DNA of 64,000 nucleotides from Sphingobacterium sp. PCS056 (GCF_023273895.1 NZ_CP096883.1:682001-746000), one strand, 5' to 3'; positions 17,795-27,531 are shown, counted from the first letter of the stretch. Notes: generated by a model not told the origin, from the sequence alone. Numbers and translations: made by a program.

Positions 17795-18928
17795 TTAACC
17801 TTTCAAAATTTCAGCAAACGCTGTTAAAAATTGATCAGCCATTTCTTTTGTTGTATTTAATGCAGGTAATAAACGGATAACAGAAGGCTTAGCCTCTCCT
17901 GTGAATATTTTATAACTATCTAATAAATCTTTTCTTACATGAGCTAATTCACTAGGCAAATCAATACCTATCATCAATCCACGTCCTCTGACTTCGCTGA
18001 TCTGTTCAAACTTATTCAATTCGCTTATGAGATAAGCTCCAACTTGAGCAGCATTTTGAATTAAATTGTCTTGTTTAATAACTTCCAGAACAGCAACTGC
18101 AGCGGCACAAGCCAAATGATTACCACCAAATGTCGTTCCCAACATACCGTAGGTAGCCACAAATTTGGGAGCTATACTAATTGCACCGATAGGAAATCCA
18201 TTTCCCATTCCCTTTGCCATGGAATATATATCAGCATCAACACCAGCATAATCATGTGCATAAAACTGCCCAGAACGACCGTAACCACACTGTACAGCAT
18301 CAGCAATAAATACAGAACCATATTGATCACAAAGTGAACGAATTAACTTAAGAAATGCTACAGATGCTTCACGAATACCCCCGACACCTTGTATTCCTTC
18401 AATAATTACAGATGAAATTTCATCGCCATAAGATTGGAATGCCTCAACCAAAGCTTCTTCATCGTTAAAAGGTAAAAATATAACATGATCAGTTTCATTG
18501 ACCGGAGCAACAATACTTGGATTATCTGTACAAGCAACCGCCAAAGAAGTACGTCCATGAAAAGCTTTTGAAAAAGCAATAACCTTTTTTCGCTTATTAT
18601 AGAAGGATGCCAATTTTAATGCATTTTCATTAGCTTCTGCACCAGAATTACATAAAAACAAATGATAATCCTCTTTCCCTGAAACCTCACCTAATAATCG
18701 AGCTAATTCACGTTGAATAGGAATCTCGACAGAATTAGAATAAAATCCAATTCGATTTAATTGTTCTGTCACACGTTGAACATAATGTGGATGCGTATGA
18801 CCAATTGAAATCACAGCATGACCACCATATAAATCCAAGTAAGCATTTCCTTCGGCATCCCACACCGTCGAGCCCTGTGCTCTTACAATATTAATTGGAT
18901 TAATGGGATAAACGTTAAATAAGTCCAT
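17795..18928 (-). CDS. argD: Acyl-ornithine aminotransferase (ArgD, PLP-dependent)
   Basis: This 377-residue class III aminotransferase carries NSGAEANE at 94-101 (PLP phosphate), an AFHGRT loop, D210 in FIADAVQCGYGR (pyridine nitrogen) and the PLP lysine K239 in SMAKGMGNGFPIGA. It forms N-acyl-ornithine from N-acyl-glutamate semialdehyde and glutamate. It is the first gene of the argD-argF'-argB-proC-argE operon, 19 bp before argF'. argC, argG and argH are not in the window, so the pathway is split between loci. Confidence 0.93.
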   Translation of the reverse strand: MDLFNVYPINPINIVRAQGSTVWDAEGNAYLDLYGGHAVISIGHTHPHYVQRVTEQLNRIGFYSNSVEIPIQRELARLLGEVSGKEDYHLFLCNSGAEANENALKLASFYNKRKKVIAFSKAFHGRTSLAVACTDNPSIVAPVNETDHVIFLPFNDEEALVEAFQSYGDEISSVIIEGIQGVGGIREASVAFLKLIRSLCDQYGSVFIADAVQCGYGRSGQFYAHDYAGVDADIYSMAKGMGNGFPIGAISIAPKFVATYGMLGTTFGGNHLACAAAVAVLEVIKQDNLIQNAAQVGAYLISELNKFEQISEVRGRGLMIGIDLPSELAHVRKDLLDSYKIFTGEAKPSVIRLLPALNTTKEMADQFLTAFAEILKG

Positions 18929-18977
18929 TGATAATGAATAAATAATTAAATGAGAAACATAAGTCCGATATGCATTG

Positions 18978-18985
18978 CAAATATA
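18978..18985 (-). promoter_or_regulatory. Candidate -7 element for the arginine operon
   Basis: On the minus strand the box reads TATATTTG, a full match to TAnnTTTG, about 50 bp upstream of the argD ATG and just downstream of the ribosomal-operon terminator. No TTG at the usual distance is visible, so this is a partial match only. Confidence 0.35.
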
Positions 18986-19008
18986 GCTAAGTCTTCCTAA
19001 AAATCAGT

Positions 19009-19043
19009 TAAAAATAAAAAAGCCTATCATTTTCATGATAGGC
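19009..19043 (-). terminator. Terminator of the ribosomal superoperon
   Basis: A perfect 9-bp stem (GCCTATCAT / ATGATAGGC) with a 4-nt loop lies 24 bp after the rplQ stop. On the minus strand it is followed by a long T run. Confidence 0.85.
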
Positions 19044-19067
19044 CTTATATCTAAAAAAGTTAAAGAA

Positions 19068-19565
19068 CTAGTCTTTGTTTTCTTCTTCTGTAGTAGTAGT
19101 AGCATCAGTTTCTGCTGGAGCTTCTTCAGTTCCTTCAGTTTTTTTCTTAGAAGTACCACGACGACGAGTTGCTTTTTTCTCAGTAGTAGCTTTAGCACCG
19201 TAGATTTCATTATAGTCAACCAATTCGATGAATGCCATTTCAGCGTTATCACCTAAACGATTTTCCATTTTGATAATACGTGTATAACCACCTGGACGAT
19301 TAGCTACTTTTTCCGATATTTCACGGAATAATATAGTAACAGCCTCTTTATCTTTTAAGTAAGCGAAAACAGTACGACGAGAGTGAGTCGTATCGTTTTT
19401 AGATTTAGTAATCAAAGGCTCAACATATTTACGTAAAGCTTTAGCTTTTGCTAAAGTAGTTGTGATACGTTTATGTTTTACTAATGACGTTGCCATGTTA
19501 GCTAACATTGCCTTTCTATGGCTGTCAGTACGGCCTAAGTGATTTACTTTTTTTCCGTGTCTCAT
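19068..19565 (-). CDS. rplQ: 50S ribosomal protein L17
   Basis: The product has 165 residues. The conserved core ([12 protein letters not shown] at the start, [18 protein letters not shown], and [19 protein letters not shown] near 101-119) ends at about residue 122. A further 43-residue tail follows: first basic ([13 protein letters not shown]), then acidic and low-complexity (Glu, Thr, Ala). E. coli L17 has 127 residues, so the tail is extra. It is the last gene of the superoperon, 73 bp after rpoA. Confidence 0.97.
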   Translation of the reverse strand: MRHGKKVNHLGRTDSHRKAMLANMATSLVKHKRITTTLAKAKALRKYVEPLITKSKNDTTHSRRTVFAYLKDKEAVTILFREISEKVANRPGGYTRIIKMENRLGDNAEMAFIELVDYNEIYGAKATTEKKATRRRGTSKKKTEGTEEAPAETDATTTTEEENKD

Positions 19566-19638
19566 TTTTAATTTAATTTTAATGTATATACCGTCTCTAC
19601 ACAGAGGGAATTATATACAAGCCGCTTATTTTAATATA

Positions 19639-20631
19639 TTAATCTTCGTCTAATTTATATTTAGACAAGTTCATTCCGAATGATAAACCTTTCGATTTAA
19701 CCAATTCTTGAATTTCGCTTAATGATTTCTTACCGAAGTTTCTGAATTTCAACATATCTGCTACGTCATAAGTAACTAATTCAGATAATGAACGAATATC
19801 AGCAGCTTTCAAACAGTTCAATGCACGAACTGAAAGATCTAAGTCAACTAATTCCATTTTCAAAATTTTACGCATATGTAAAATTTCTTCATCAACAACT
19901 TTAGTTTCTTCCTTAGTTTGAGACTCAAGAAGCATATTTTCATCAGAAAATAAGATAAAGTGTTGAATTAAGATTTTAGCTGCTTCTTTTAAAGCTTCTT
20001 CTGGATGAATAGAACCATCAGTAGAAATATCTAACAACAATTTCTCGTAGTCAGTTTTTTGTTCTACACGGTAGTTCTCAATGGTAAATTTAACATTCTT
20101 AATCGGAGTAAAGATCGAATCAATCGCGATTAATCCTACAGGACCATCCACGACTTTATTCTCATCAGCATTTACATAACCACGACCTTTAGCTACGCTC
20201 AATTCTACTTCAATTGTAACCGAGTTATCCATGTTACAGATAACCAAATCAGGGTTTAATACTGTAAAGTTGTTTGAGAATTTTGTGATATCACCAGCTG
20301 AGAATTGCTCTTGACCATTGATTACTACAAATATCTTTTCGCTATCACCTTGATCACCTGTTTTTTGAAAACGAACTTGTTTCAAATTCAAAATAATCTC
20401 AGTAACGTCTTCAACTACACCTTTAATAGTTGAAAATTCGTGCGAAACGCCTGAAAACCTTATCGACGTAATTGCATATCCTTCTAATGAGGACAATAAA
20501 ATACGGCGCAAAGCATTACCAATGGTTACACCAAAACCAGGCTCCAATGGACGAAATTCGAACGTACCATCAAAATCTGTAGATTTTTGCATGATAACTT
20601 TATCCGGTCTTTGAAATGCTAAAATTGCCAT
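19639..20631 (-). CDS. rpoA: DNA-directed RNA polymerase subunit alpha
   Basis: The product has 330 residues. The N-terminal dimerisation domain shows [24 protein letters not shown] (about 28-51) and the C-terminal domain after a linker near 235-250 carries the helix-hairpin-helix [16 protein letters not shown] and FGKKSLSEI. This is the usual order and length. It lies between rpsD and rplQ, as in other alpha operons, but is set off from rpsD by a 91-bp spacer with a strong stem-loop. Confidence 0.98.
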   Translation of the reverse strand: MAILAFQRPDKVIMQKSTDFDGTFEFRPLEPGFGVTIGNALRRILLSSLEGYAITSIRFSGVSHEFSTIKGVVEDVTEIILNLKQVRFQKTGDQGDSEKIFVVINGQEQFSAGDITKFSNNFTVLNPDLVICNMDNSVTIEVELSVAKGRGYVNADENKVVDGPVGLIAIDSIFTPIKNVKFTIENYRVEQKTDYEKLLLDISTDGSIHPEEALKEAAKILIQHFILFSDENMLLESQTKEETKVVDEEILHMRKILKMELVDLDLSVRALNCLKAADIRSLSELVTYDVADMLKFRNFGKKSLSEIQELVKSKGLSFGMNLSKYKLDED

Positions 20632-20676
20632 TTATTTCTTTTTAAAGTTTTTGTAATAATACTTGCAATACAATAG

Positions 20677-20709
20677 AATATGCATAATCCATGATGGACT
20701 ATGCATATT
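20677..20709 (-). repeat. Stem-loop in the rpsD-rpoA spacer
   Basis: Two 15-nt arms (starting AATATGCATA and ending TATGCATATT) pair with one A/C mismatch around a 3-nt loop. In the mRNA it stands 13 nt after the rpsD stop. There is no T run after it, so an RNA-processing or stability element is more likely than a terminator (inference). Confidence 0.6.
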
Positions 20710-20722
20710 ACTACTTTATTTA

Positions 20723-21331
20723 TTATTTAGAGTATAACTCTACGATTAAGTTCTCTTTGATGTTCTCAGGAATGTCAGATCTCTCAGGGTAACTTAAGAA
20801 AGTACCTGTAAGTTCTTTAGCATTCCACTCCAACCATGAGTATTTGTTGATAATTCTACCAGCAACTGAATCAGTGATTGTTTCAAGCGTTTGAGAACGC
20901 TCACGAACAGCGATTACATCACCTGGACGTAAGCTATATGATGGAATGTTAACTAATTCACCGTTAACAGTAATGTGTTTGTGCGATACTAACTGACGAG
21001 CAGCAGAACGAGTAGGGGCGATACCTAAACGGTAAACCGTGTTATCTAAACGAGCTTCTAATAATTTCAAGAAGATCTCCCCTGTAATACCTTGTTTTGA
21101 GGCAGCTTTAACAAACAAATTAGCGAATTGACGCTCTAACACCCCGTAAGTGTATTTTGCTTTTTGCTTTTCTAACAACTGAATAGCGTATTCAGATTGT
21201 TTACCTCTGCGTTTAGATGCTCCATGTTGTCCAGGAGGATAATTCTTTTTTTCTAACGCTTTATCTGGGCCGAAAATCGGCTCTCTAAATTTACGGGCAA
21301 TTTTGGACTTAGGTCCTGTATATCTAGCCAT
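20723..21331 (-). CDS. rpsD: 30S ribosomal protein S4
   Basis: The product has 202 residues with the N-terminal [15 protein letters not shown], the YPPGQHG turn, and the S4 RNA-binding domain with [13 protein letters not shown] and [14 protein letters not shown] (about 85-125). The zinc-binding Cys cluster of some S4 proteins is absent, so this is the Cys-free form. It follows rpsK by 58 bp. In other bacteria S4 represses the alpha operon; no such site is recognisable here by eye. Confidence 0.98.
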   Translation of the reverse strand: MARYTGPKSKIARKFREPIFGPDKALEKKNYPPGQHGASKRRGKQSEYAIQLLEKQKAKYTYGVLERQFANLFVKAASKQGITGEIFLKLLEARLDNTVYRLGIAPTRSAARQLVSHKHITVNGELVNIPSYSLRPGDVIAVRERSQTLETITDSVAGRIINKYSWLEWNAKELTGTFLSYPERSDIPENIKENLIVELYSK

Positions 21332-21389
21332 TTTTTTTCTCTTAAAGTATCTATTAGCCTTTAGCTAATGAATCTTATCTTTAACCTAA

Positions 21390-21779
21390 TTAAACTCTTC
21401 TACGTTTTGGAGGACGACAACCGTTGTGAGGAAGTGGTGTAATATCTTTGATAGTAGTTACATCAATTCCAACAGTTTGCAATGTTCTGATAGCCGACTC
21501 ACGTCCAGCACCAGGTCCTTTTACGAATACTTCTACTTTACGTAGACCTAAATCGTATGCAACTTTACCACAGTCATTTGCTGCTTGACCCGCTGCGTAC
21601 GGTGTATTCTTTTTAGAACCTCTAAAACCCATTTTCCCAGCACTTGACCAAGAAATAGTTTGACCTTGATTATTAGTCAAAGTAACAATGATATTATTAA
21701 ACGTAGCATTGATGTGTGCTTGACCAACAGGCTCAATTACAACAATACGTTTTTTTGCAGCTTTTTTACTTTTAGCCAT
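21390..21779 (-). CDS. rpsK: 30S ribosomal protein S11
   Basis: The product has 129 residues. Typical segments are [38 protein letters not shown], the [13 protein letters not shown] loop and the C-terminal [12 protein letters not shown]. It binds 16S rRNA at the platform. It lies 10 bp after rpsM. Confidence 0.98.
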   Translation of the reverse strand: MAKSKKAAKKRIVVIEPVGQAHINATFNNIIVTLTNNQGQTISWSSAGKMGFRGSKKNTPYAAGQAANDCGKVAYDLGLRKVEVFVKGPGAGRESAIRTLQTVGIDVTTIKDITPLPHNGCRPPKRRRV

Positions 21780-21789
21780 TTCTTAATTT

Positions 21790-22167
21790 TTATTTAGTAG
21801 CCTTTTTCTTGTTTGCAACTGTCTTACGTTTACCCTTACGAGTACGAGAGTTGTTTTTAGTGCGTTGACCACGAACTGGTAAATGCTTACGATGACGTAA
21901 TCCACGGTAACATCCAATATCCATTAAACGTTTGATGTTTAATTGAATCTCTGAACGCAATGCACCTTCAACTTTAATTTCATCAGAAATCAATGTACGA
22001 ATTGCTGCCAATTGCTCATCATTCCAATCTTGAACTTTAATGTCCTGACTGATTCCCGCCTTATCTAAGATAAGCTCCGCTGTTGTACGACCGATACCAA
22101 AAATGTAGGTAAGGCCGATAACACCCCTTTTGTTTTTAGGTAAGTCAATACCTGCTATCCTTGCCAT
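21790..22167 (-). CDS. rpsM: 30S ribosomal protein S13
   Basis: The product has 125 residues beginning [25 protein letters not shown], with the helix-hairpin-helix region and the basic C-terminal tail [19 protein letters not shown] that contacts the P site. It lies between rpmJ and rpsK as usual. Confidence 0.98.
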   Translation of the reverse strand: MARIAGIDLPKNKRGVIGLTYIFGIGRTTAELILDKAGISQDIKVQDWNDEQLAAIRTLISDEIKVEGALRSEIQLNIKRLMDIGCYRGLRHRKHLPVRGQRTKNNSRTRKGKRKTVANKKKATK

Positions 22168-22194
22168 ATATGTTTAGCGATTATTTTTAATTAA

Positions 22195-22311
22195 TTAACC
22201 CTGACGTTGTTTGTACTTAGGGTTCTTTTTGTTGATTACAAAAACTTTTCCTTTGCGACGAATGATCTTACAATCAGCGCTACGTTTTTTTATTGATGCT
22301 CTTACTTTCAT
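22195..22311 (-). CDS. rpmJ: 50S ribosomal protein L36 (zinc-free form)
   Basis: A 38-residue frame from the ATG at 22311 reads [20 protein letters not shown] and ends NPKYKQRQG, a complete L36. Of the four zinc ligands of the classical form only one Cys (position 14) remains. The others are Ser, Asn and Tyr, so this is the non-zinc type. It lies between infA and rpsM, the standard place. Confidence 0.95.
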   Translation of the reverse strand: MKVRASIKKRSADCKIIRRKGKVFVINKKNPKYKQRQG

Positions 22312-22357
22312 GATCTTAATTATTTTCAAAAGCTTGCACTATCAGACAATCAACCCG

Positions 22358-22576
22358 TTACTTATAACGGTATGTGATACGTCCTTTAGTCAAATCATAA
22401 GGAGACATTTCTAATTTAACTTTATCCCCAGGCAAAATTTTGATATAGTGCATACGCATTTTACCAGAAATATGAGCAATAATTTCATGCCCATTTTCCA
22501 ATTCTACCCTAAACATAGCATTAGAAAGTGCCTCTCTAATTATTCCATCTTGTTCAATTGAGGCTTGTTTAGCCAT
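22358..22576 (-). CDS. infA: Translation initiation factor IF-1
   Basis: This 72-residue single OB-fold protein contains the standard segments [39 protein letters not shown] and [19 protein letters not shown], ending ITYRYK. It occupies the A site of the 30S subunit during initiation. It lies between map and rpmJ. Confidence 0.98.
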   Translation of the reverse strand: MAKQASIEQDGIIREALSNAMFRVELENGHEIIAHISGKMRMHYIKILPGDKVKLEMSPYDLTKGRITYRYK

Positions 22577-22650
22577 ATATTCTTGATTATTATTTTGTTA
22601 AATAGCCTGCAAACAGGAGTGCAAAGATATATAAAATAATTGAAAATCAA

Positions 22651-23433
22651 CTATTTTTCACCTAAAACTTTCTCTACATGTTCAAATGTCAACAACACAT
22701 CGGGCTCGCCTTTACGAATAGCGACCATTTGTTCGAAGTGCGCTGACAGTTTACCATCAACAGTACTTACTGTCCATCCATCATCCCAAAATCTCACGCC
22801 TGCTTTTCCTGCGTTGATCATTGGTTCTATACAAATAACTAAGCCCGACTCTAATTTGGCACCAGAACCACGTTTACCGTAGTTAGGTACTTCTGGTTTT
22901 TCATGTAAATGAAGACCAACACCATGTCCAACCAGTTCTCGTACAATACCAAAACCGTATTTAGAAACATGCTCCTGTATCGCTGCACCGATATCACCTA
23001 CACGTTTTCCAGCGACAGCTTGCTCTATGCCTTTGTACATAGATTCTTTTGTTACATCAAGTAACAGCTGCGCTTCTTCAGTAATATTACCAACACCAAA
23101 AGTGTAAGCTGAATCACTAATGAAACCGTTAAGATTTACGCCACCATCAACAGAAACAAGATCTCCATCTTTGATTATATAATCACTAGGAAATCCATGA
23201 ACGATCTGATCGTTAACAGAAATGCAAAGTGAGTATGGAAATCCATGATAATTAAGGAACGCAGGCGTCCCACCATTATCATGGATAAACTCGTAAGCTA
23301 ATTTATCAAGAGATAAAGTGGTTATGCCAGGTTTAATAACCTGAGCAACTTCACCAAGCAATTGCGAAAGCACATTTGCTGACAATCGCACTTGCTCGAT
23401 TTCTTCCTCTGATTTATAATATACTTTAGACAT
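22651..23433 (-). CDS. map: Methionine aminopeptidase, type I
   Basis: The product has 260 residues. The pita-bread fold metal ligands are recognisable: Asp in VSVDGGV, Asp in ISDSAYTFGVG, His in VGHGVGLHLHEKPEVPNYG, Glu in VICIEPMI and a C-terminal Glu in HFEQMVAI. There is no N-terminal extension, so this is type Ia. It removes the initiator Met from nascent proteins. It lies 9 bp after secY. Confidence 0.97.
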   Translation of the reverse strand: MSKVYYKSEEEIEQVRLSANVLSQLLGEVAQVIKPGITTLSLDKLAYEFIHDNGGTPAFLNYHGFPYSLCISVNDQIVHGFPSDYIIKDGDLVSVDGGVNLNGFISDSAYTFGVGNITEEAQLLLDVTKESMYKGIEQAVAGKRVGDIGAAIQEHVSKYGFGIVRELVGHGVGLHLHEKPEVPNYGKRGSGAKLESGLVICIEPMINAGKAGVRFWDDGWTVSTVDGKLSAHFEQMVAIRKGEPDVLLTFEHVEKVLGEK

Positions 23434-23442
23434 CTAAAGAAT

Positions 23443-24780
23443 TTAAATTGCCGACTGATCTACACCTTCTACTGCCGCAGGAGTTCTTCCTTTAATGCGT
23501 CCAGTTTTCATTAATCCGTCATAATGACGCATCAACAAGTGGCTTTCAATTTGTTGCAAAGTATCCAACACAACACCTACCAAAATCAATAAAGACGTAC
23601 CTCCGTAGAAATGCGCAAATTGATTATTAATACCGAATAAACTTGCAATAGCAGGTAATATAGCAATGATCGCAAGGAAAATTGCACCAGGGAATGTGAT
23701 ATTTGAAATCACACGATCAATAAAGTTACTTGTTTCTAGACCTGGTTTAATACCGGGTACAAATCCTCCATTTTTCTTCATATCATCAGACATTTGCTGA
23801 GGATTAACCATAATTGCTGTATAAAAGAATGTAAATGCTATAATTAAAATAGCAAAGGTTACATTATATGCAACAGATGTATAATTACTCAACGACGTTA
23901 AGAAATCTGATTGAAGATTAGGGAAAAACTGACCTAGACTCATAGGCACAAACATAATCGCTTGCGCGAAAATGATTGGCATTACACCAGCAGCATTTAC
24001 CTTTAGAGGAATATACTGTCTAACTCCACCCACCTGTTTATTTCCAACAATTTTCTTTGCATATTGAACTGGGATCTTACGAACACCTTGAACGATTAAA
24101 ATCGTAAATACAACAACAAAAAATAAAGCTAAAAATTCCAGTAATAATGGAATTGGTCCACCACCACCTTTACTCATACGTGATACCCACTCCGCGGTAA
24201 TACCACTTGGCAATTGTGCGATAATACCCGTCATAATGATTAAGGAAATACCATTACCAATACCTTTATCAGTAATTTTCTCTCCTAACCACATTACAAA
24301 CAAAGTACCCGCTGTCAAAACTATTGCAGTAAGAATAGTGAACATTGGATCTGCTAACGTTTTTGCTGAAGGCTCAATTTGAGTTCTCACATACGCAAAC
24401 GCTTGAAGCAAAGTAATCGCTAACGTTAGATAGCGCGTAATTTGATTCATTTTAGTACGACCACTTTCACCCTCCTTCTGCATTTTTTGGAAATAAGGTA
24501 CCGCAATGCCCAGTAACTGAACAACAATGGATGCCGATATATAAGGCATTACCCCTAATGCAAAGATAGCCGAACGAGAGAATGACCCCCCTGCAAACAT
24601 ATCTAACAAACCAAGTAAACCTTCTTTCTGACCAGAGGCCAAAGCTTGAGGATTCACTCCAGGTAATACAATATGACATCCAATACGGTAAATTAGAAGA
24701 AATAGCAACGTATTCAAAATACGTGTACGTAGATCATCAATTTTCCAAATATTGGTTAAGGTTGTGATTAGTTTCTTCAT
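23443..24780 (-). CDS. secY: Preprotein translocase subunit SecY
   Basis: The product has 445 residues and about ten membrane segments. Typical segments are RILNTLLFLLIYRIGCHIVLPG at the first segment, GGSFSRSAIFALGVMPYISASIV in the plug/segment 2 region, and the cytosolic loop VRKIPVQYAKK. It forms the protein-conducting channel with SecE and SecG. It follows rplO by 3 bp. Confidence 0.98.
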   Translation of the reverse strand: MKKLITTLTNIWKIDDLRTRILNTLLFLLIYRIGCHIVLPGVNPQALASGQKEGLLGLLDMFAGGSFSRSAIFALGVMPYISASIVVQLLGIAVPYFQKMQKEGESGRTKMNQITRYLTLAITLLQAFAYVRTQIEPSAKTLADPMFTILTAIVLTAGTLFVMWLGEKITDKGIGNGISLIIMTGIIAQLPSGITAEWVSRMSKGGGGPIPLLLEFLALFFVVVFTILIVQGVRKIPVQYAKKIVGNKQVGGVRQYIPLKVNAAGVMPIIFAQAIMFVPMSLGQFFPNLQSDFLTSLSNYTSVAYNVTFAILIIAFTFFYTAIMVNPQQMSDDMKKNGGFVPGIKPGLETSNFIDRVISNITFPGAIFLAIIAILPAIASLFGINNQFAHFYGGTSLLILVGVVLDTLQQIESHLLMRHYDGLMKTGRIKGRTPAAVEGVDQSAI

Positions 24781-24783
24781 TTA

Positions 24784-25230
24784 TTAAAGTTTAACGATAG
24801 AACCGCCTGCTGCTTCAATAGCTTGTTGAGCAGTAGCCGAGAACGCATGCGCTGTAACTTCAACTTTTGCTTTCAACTCACCACGACCTAAGATTTTTAC
24901 TTTGTCTTTCTTAGATACTAAACCGTGTGCAACCAATTCCTCTAAGTTTACAGTTGTCAAGTTATGTTTCTCTACCAATTCTTGTAAAGCATCTAAGTTT
25001 ACACCATTATACTCAACACGGTTTAAGTTCTTGAAACCAAATTTAGGTACACGACGTTGCAAAGGCATTTGACCACCTTCGAAACCGATTTTCGTTGAGT
25101 GACCTGAACGAGAACCAGCACCTTTATGACCACGTGTAGAAGTACCACCGCGACCAGAACCTGTACCACGACCAATACGTTTACTACTTTTTACGGAACC
25201 TTTTGCAGGTCTTAAATTACTTAAGTTCAT
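24784..25230 (-). CDS. rplO: 50S ribosomal protein L15
   Basis: The product has 148 residues with the Gly/Arg-rich N-terminus (GRGTGSGRGGTSTRGHKGAG, about 21-40), the GFEGGQMPLQRRVPKFGF segment and a C-terminal globular domain. It lies between rpmD and secY, preceded by a spacer with two inverted repeats. Confidence 0.98.
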   Translation of the reverse strand: MNLSNLRPAKGSVKSSKRIGRGTGSGRGGTSTRGHKGAGSRSGHSTKIGFEGGQMPLQRRVPKFGFKNLNRVEYNGVNLDALQELVEKHNLTTVNLEELVAHGLVSKKDKVKILGRGELKAKVEVTAHAFSATAQQAIEAAGGSIVKL

Positions 25231-25246
25231 TTTAAAACTAAATTGT

Positions 25247-25335
25247 GTTAGGCCTTCGCTTTCACTAAACAGGTCCTAACGATTAAAAAATTGATTATAA
25301 TAAAGTAATGGAAAGAACGATAAAGTTCTTTCCAT
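25247..25335 (-). repeat. Two stem-loops in the rpmD-rplO spacer
   Basis: In mRNA order the first is an 11-bp perfect stem (ATGGAAAGAAC / GTTCTTTCCAT, 25308-25335) with a 6-nt loop starting 9 nt after the rpmD stop. The second pairs GTTAGGCC (25247-25254) with GGtCCTAAC (25272-25280) just before the rplO leader. Neither has a T run. Confidence 0.5.
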
Positions 25336-25344
25336 ATGCTTATA

Positions 25345-25524
25345 TTAAATAGTTTCGATAGCTACTAAGTGATTTACTTTTCTCACCATACCAATAATAG
25401 CTGGTGTAGCTTCAACTTCTACTGAGTGATTGATTCTTTTCAAACCTAATGCCTCAATAGTTTTCTTTTGGCGCTCGCTTCTGTCGATAACGCTCTTTAT
25501 CTGGGTGATTTTGATTTTTGCCAT
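25345..25524 (-). CDS. rpmD: 50S ribosomal protein L30
   Basis: A 59-residue frame from the ATG at 25524 reads MAKIKITQIKSVIDRSERQK and continues with the family pattern TIEALGLKRINHSVE and GMVRKVNHLVAIE. Length and position between rpsE and rplO are standard for L30. Confidence 0.95.
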   Translation of the reverse strand: MAKIKITQIKSVIDRSERQKKTIEALGLKRINHSVEVEATPAIIGMVRKVNHLVAIETI

Positions 25525-25529
25525 GATAA

Positions 25530-26048
25530 TTAACCGTTAAATACTTTGTTTAAATCGACACCACGGTGCTGTGCTACTGTATATGCATCACGCATGTTAG
25601 CTAAAGCATCAATAGTTGCCTTTACCACATTATGTGGGTTAGATGAACCTAATGATTTTGCTAATACGTCTTTGATACCAGCAGACTCTAATACTGCACG
25701 CATAGCGCCACCTGCTAAAACTCCTGTACCCGCAATTGCTGGTTTAATCAAAACTGAACCTCCAGAATATTTACCATATTGTGAGTGAGGTACAGTACCT
25801 TTGATAATAGGAACTTTAACTAAGTTTTTCTTAGCGTCGTCAATTCCTTTCGTAATTGCTTCAGTAACCTCTTTCGCTTTACCTAAACCGAAACCAACGA
25901 TACCGTTTTCATCACCTACAACCACGATTGCAGAGAAACTGAAAGTACGACCACCTTTAGTAACTTTAGCTACACGTTGGATACTTACTAAGCGATCTTT
26001 TAATTCAATCTCGCTTGATTTTACTCTTTTTATATTGCTTAATGCCAT
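25530..26048 (-). CDS. rpsE: 30S ribosomal protein S5
   Basis: The product has 172 residues with the double-stranded RNA-binding N-terminal domain ([39 protein letters not shown]) and the C-terminal domain with [19 protein letters not shown]. It takes part in decoding accuracy. The gene sits 5 bp before rpmD. Confidence 0.98.
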   Translation of the reverse strand: MALSNIKRVKSSEIELKDRLVSIQRVAKVTKGGRTFSFSAIVVVGDENGIVGFGLGKAKEVTEAITKGIDDAKKNLVKVPIIKGTVPHSQYGKYSGGSVLIKPAIAGTGVLAGGAMRAVLESAGIKDVLAKSLGSSNPHNVVKATIDALANMRDAYTVAQHRGVDLNKVFNG

Positions 26049-26060
26049 TTCGTTCTATGA

Positions 26061-26414
26061 TTAAAAGTCTAAACCGCCTTCGCGAGCACCTTCAGCCAAA
26101 GATTTGATACGGCCATGGTATAAGTACCCATTACGGTCAAAAACTACTTTACTAATTCCAGCTGCAACTGCTTTTTCTGCAACTAATTTACCTACCGCTT
26201 TTGATTGCTCAACTTTGTTGCCTGCAGCAGCAAAATCTTTTGAAGCACTAGAAGCAGACACTAATGTCTTTCCAGCAACATCATCAATGATTTGAGCGTA
26301 GATACCTTTATTACTTCTAAAAACTGACAAGCGTGGACGCTCTGTTGATCCAGCCAGGTGTTTTCTGATTCCTTTTTTGATTCTCTCTCTACGAGATGCT
26401 TTATGTCCTGCCAT
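26061..26414 (-). CDS. rplR: 50S ribosomal protein L18
   Basis: The product has 117 residues: a basic N-terminus ([20 protein letters not shown]), the [18 protein letters not shown] strand pair and [26 protein letters not shown] at the end. It binds 5S rRNA with L5. It lies 12 bp before rpsE. Confidence 0.98.
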   Translation of the reverse strand: MAGHKASRRERIKKGIRKHLAGSTERPRLSVFRSNKGIYAQIIDDVAGKTLVSASSASKDFAAAGNKVEQSKAVGKLVAEKAVAAGISKVVFDRNGYLYHGRIKSLAEGAREGGLDF

Positions 26415-26419
26415 GGTTA

Positions 26420-26974
26420 TTATTTTTTAGCTGATTTACCTGCTTTTCTTCTTAATACTTCACCTACAAACTTAATACCTTTACCTTTATATGGCTCTGG
26501 TTTACGGAAGCCGCGGATTTTCGCTGCGATTTGACCGATTAATTGTTTGTCGATAGATTCCAAAGTGATAGTAGGGTTTTTACCCTTATCAGCAGTTGTT
26601 GTTGCTGTAATTTCTTTTGGCAACATAAATACAATCTGGTGAGAGAAACCTAAAGTTAACTCTAATACATTACCTGTGCATGTTGCACGGTAACCTACAC
26701 CGACTAATTCTTGAGTAGTTTTGTAACCTTCAGTTACACCGACAACCATGTTGCTCAATAAAGAGCGGTATAATCCGTGTAATGCTTTGTGTCTTTTTTG
26801 ATCTGTAGCACGAGTTACTACGATGTTTCCATCTTCTTGAGCAACTGTAATGTCACGATCAACTTGTTGTGTTAATTCACCTTTAGGGCCCTTTACTGTA
26901 ACTAAATTCTTGTCAGATACAGTCACCGTTACACCAGCAGGCATAGCGATAGGCGCTTTTCCAATTCTTGACAT
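26420..26974 (-). CDS. rplF: 50S ribosomal protein L6
   Basis: The product has 184 residues with two repeated alpha/beta domains. Typical segments are [15 protein letters not shown] at the start, [11 protein letters not shown], and the C-terminal [19 protein letters not shown] with the basic end [10 protein letters not shown]. It lies 5 bp before rplR. Confidence 0.98.
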   Translation of the reverse strand: MSRIGKAPIAMPAGVTVTVSDKNLVTVKGPKGELTQQVDRDITVAQEDGNIVVTRATDQKRHKALHGLYRSLLSNMVVGVTEGYKTTQELVGVGYRATCTGNVLELTLGFSHQIVFMLPKEITATTTADKGKNPTITLESIDKQLIGQIAAKIRGFRKPEPYKGKGIKFVGEVLRRKAGKSAKK

Positions 26975-26994
26975 TTCTTTGTGATTTTCCTAGA

Positions 26995-27393
26995 TTAATA
27001 AACGTAACATAAAACTTCACCGCCAACATTTTGTAAGCGAGCTTCTTTGTCTGTCATAACTCCTTTAGAAGTTGACAAAACAGCGATACCCAAGCCGTTC
27101 AAAACACGAGGCATAGTCTCAACACTTGCATATTTTCTTAAACCAGGTTTACTCACACGTGTCAACGTACGAATAGCCGAGATTTTGCTAATTGGATTGT
27201 ATTTCAAAGCAATTTTGATTGTGCCTTGAACTCCAGTCTCATCAAATTTGTAATTAGCAATGTAACCTTTGTCAAAAAGAACTTTAGTAATTTCTTTTTT
27301 AAGGTTCGATGCAGGAATTTCAACAACCCTGTGGTTGGCCTTAATGGCATTCCTTACTCGTGTAAGGTAATCCGCTATTGGATCTGTATTCAT
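26995..27393 (-). CDS. rpsH: 30S ribosomal protein S8
   Basis: From the ATG at 27393 the product has 132 residues and starts MNTDPIADYLTRVRNA, the family's usual start. The frame is open 12 codons further upstream, but that part is not conserved. The C-terminal VLSTSKGVMTDKEARLQNVGGEVLCYVY is typical. In E. coli S8 represses the spc operon by binding its mRNA. Here the gene is preceded by a 138-bp spacer with a terminator-like hairpin. Confidence 0.97.
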   Translation of the reverse strand: MNTDPIADYLTRVRNAIKANHRVVEIPASNLKKEITKVLFDKGYIANYKFDETGVQGTIKIALKYNPISKISAIRTLTRVSKPGLRKYASVETMPRVLNGLGIAVLSTSKGVMTDKEARLQNVGGEVLCYVY

Positions 27394-27476
27394 TATATAT
27401 AAAAGTTGTGACAACGGTTTCCTTTCCAACTTTTGGAGCAGACCTTTTGTCGATTAATAAATTTTAACGTAAAAAA

Positions 27477-27508
27477 CCCTAGCAAATCTGAAAAAAGATT
27501 TGCTGGGG
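27477..27508 (-). terminator. Terminator-like hairpin between rpsN and rpsH
   Basis: On the minus strand CCCC/AGCAAATCT pairs with AGATTTGCT/AGGG (about 13 bp, one mismatch) around a 6-nt loop, directly followed by a run of six T. The structure lies 24 nt after the rpsN stop and 84 nt before the rpsH start, inside the spc operon. It has the form of an intrinsic terminator, so it may act as an attenuator. Confidence 0.65.
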
Positions 27509-27531
27509 CAAAATTACTTATTTTTTTGATA

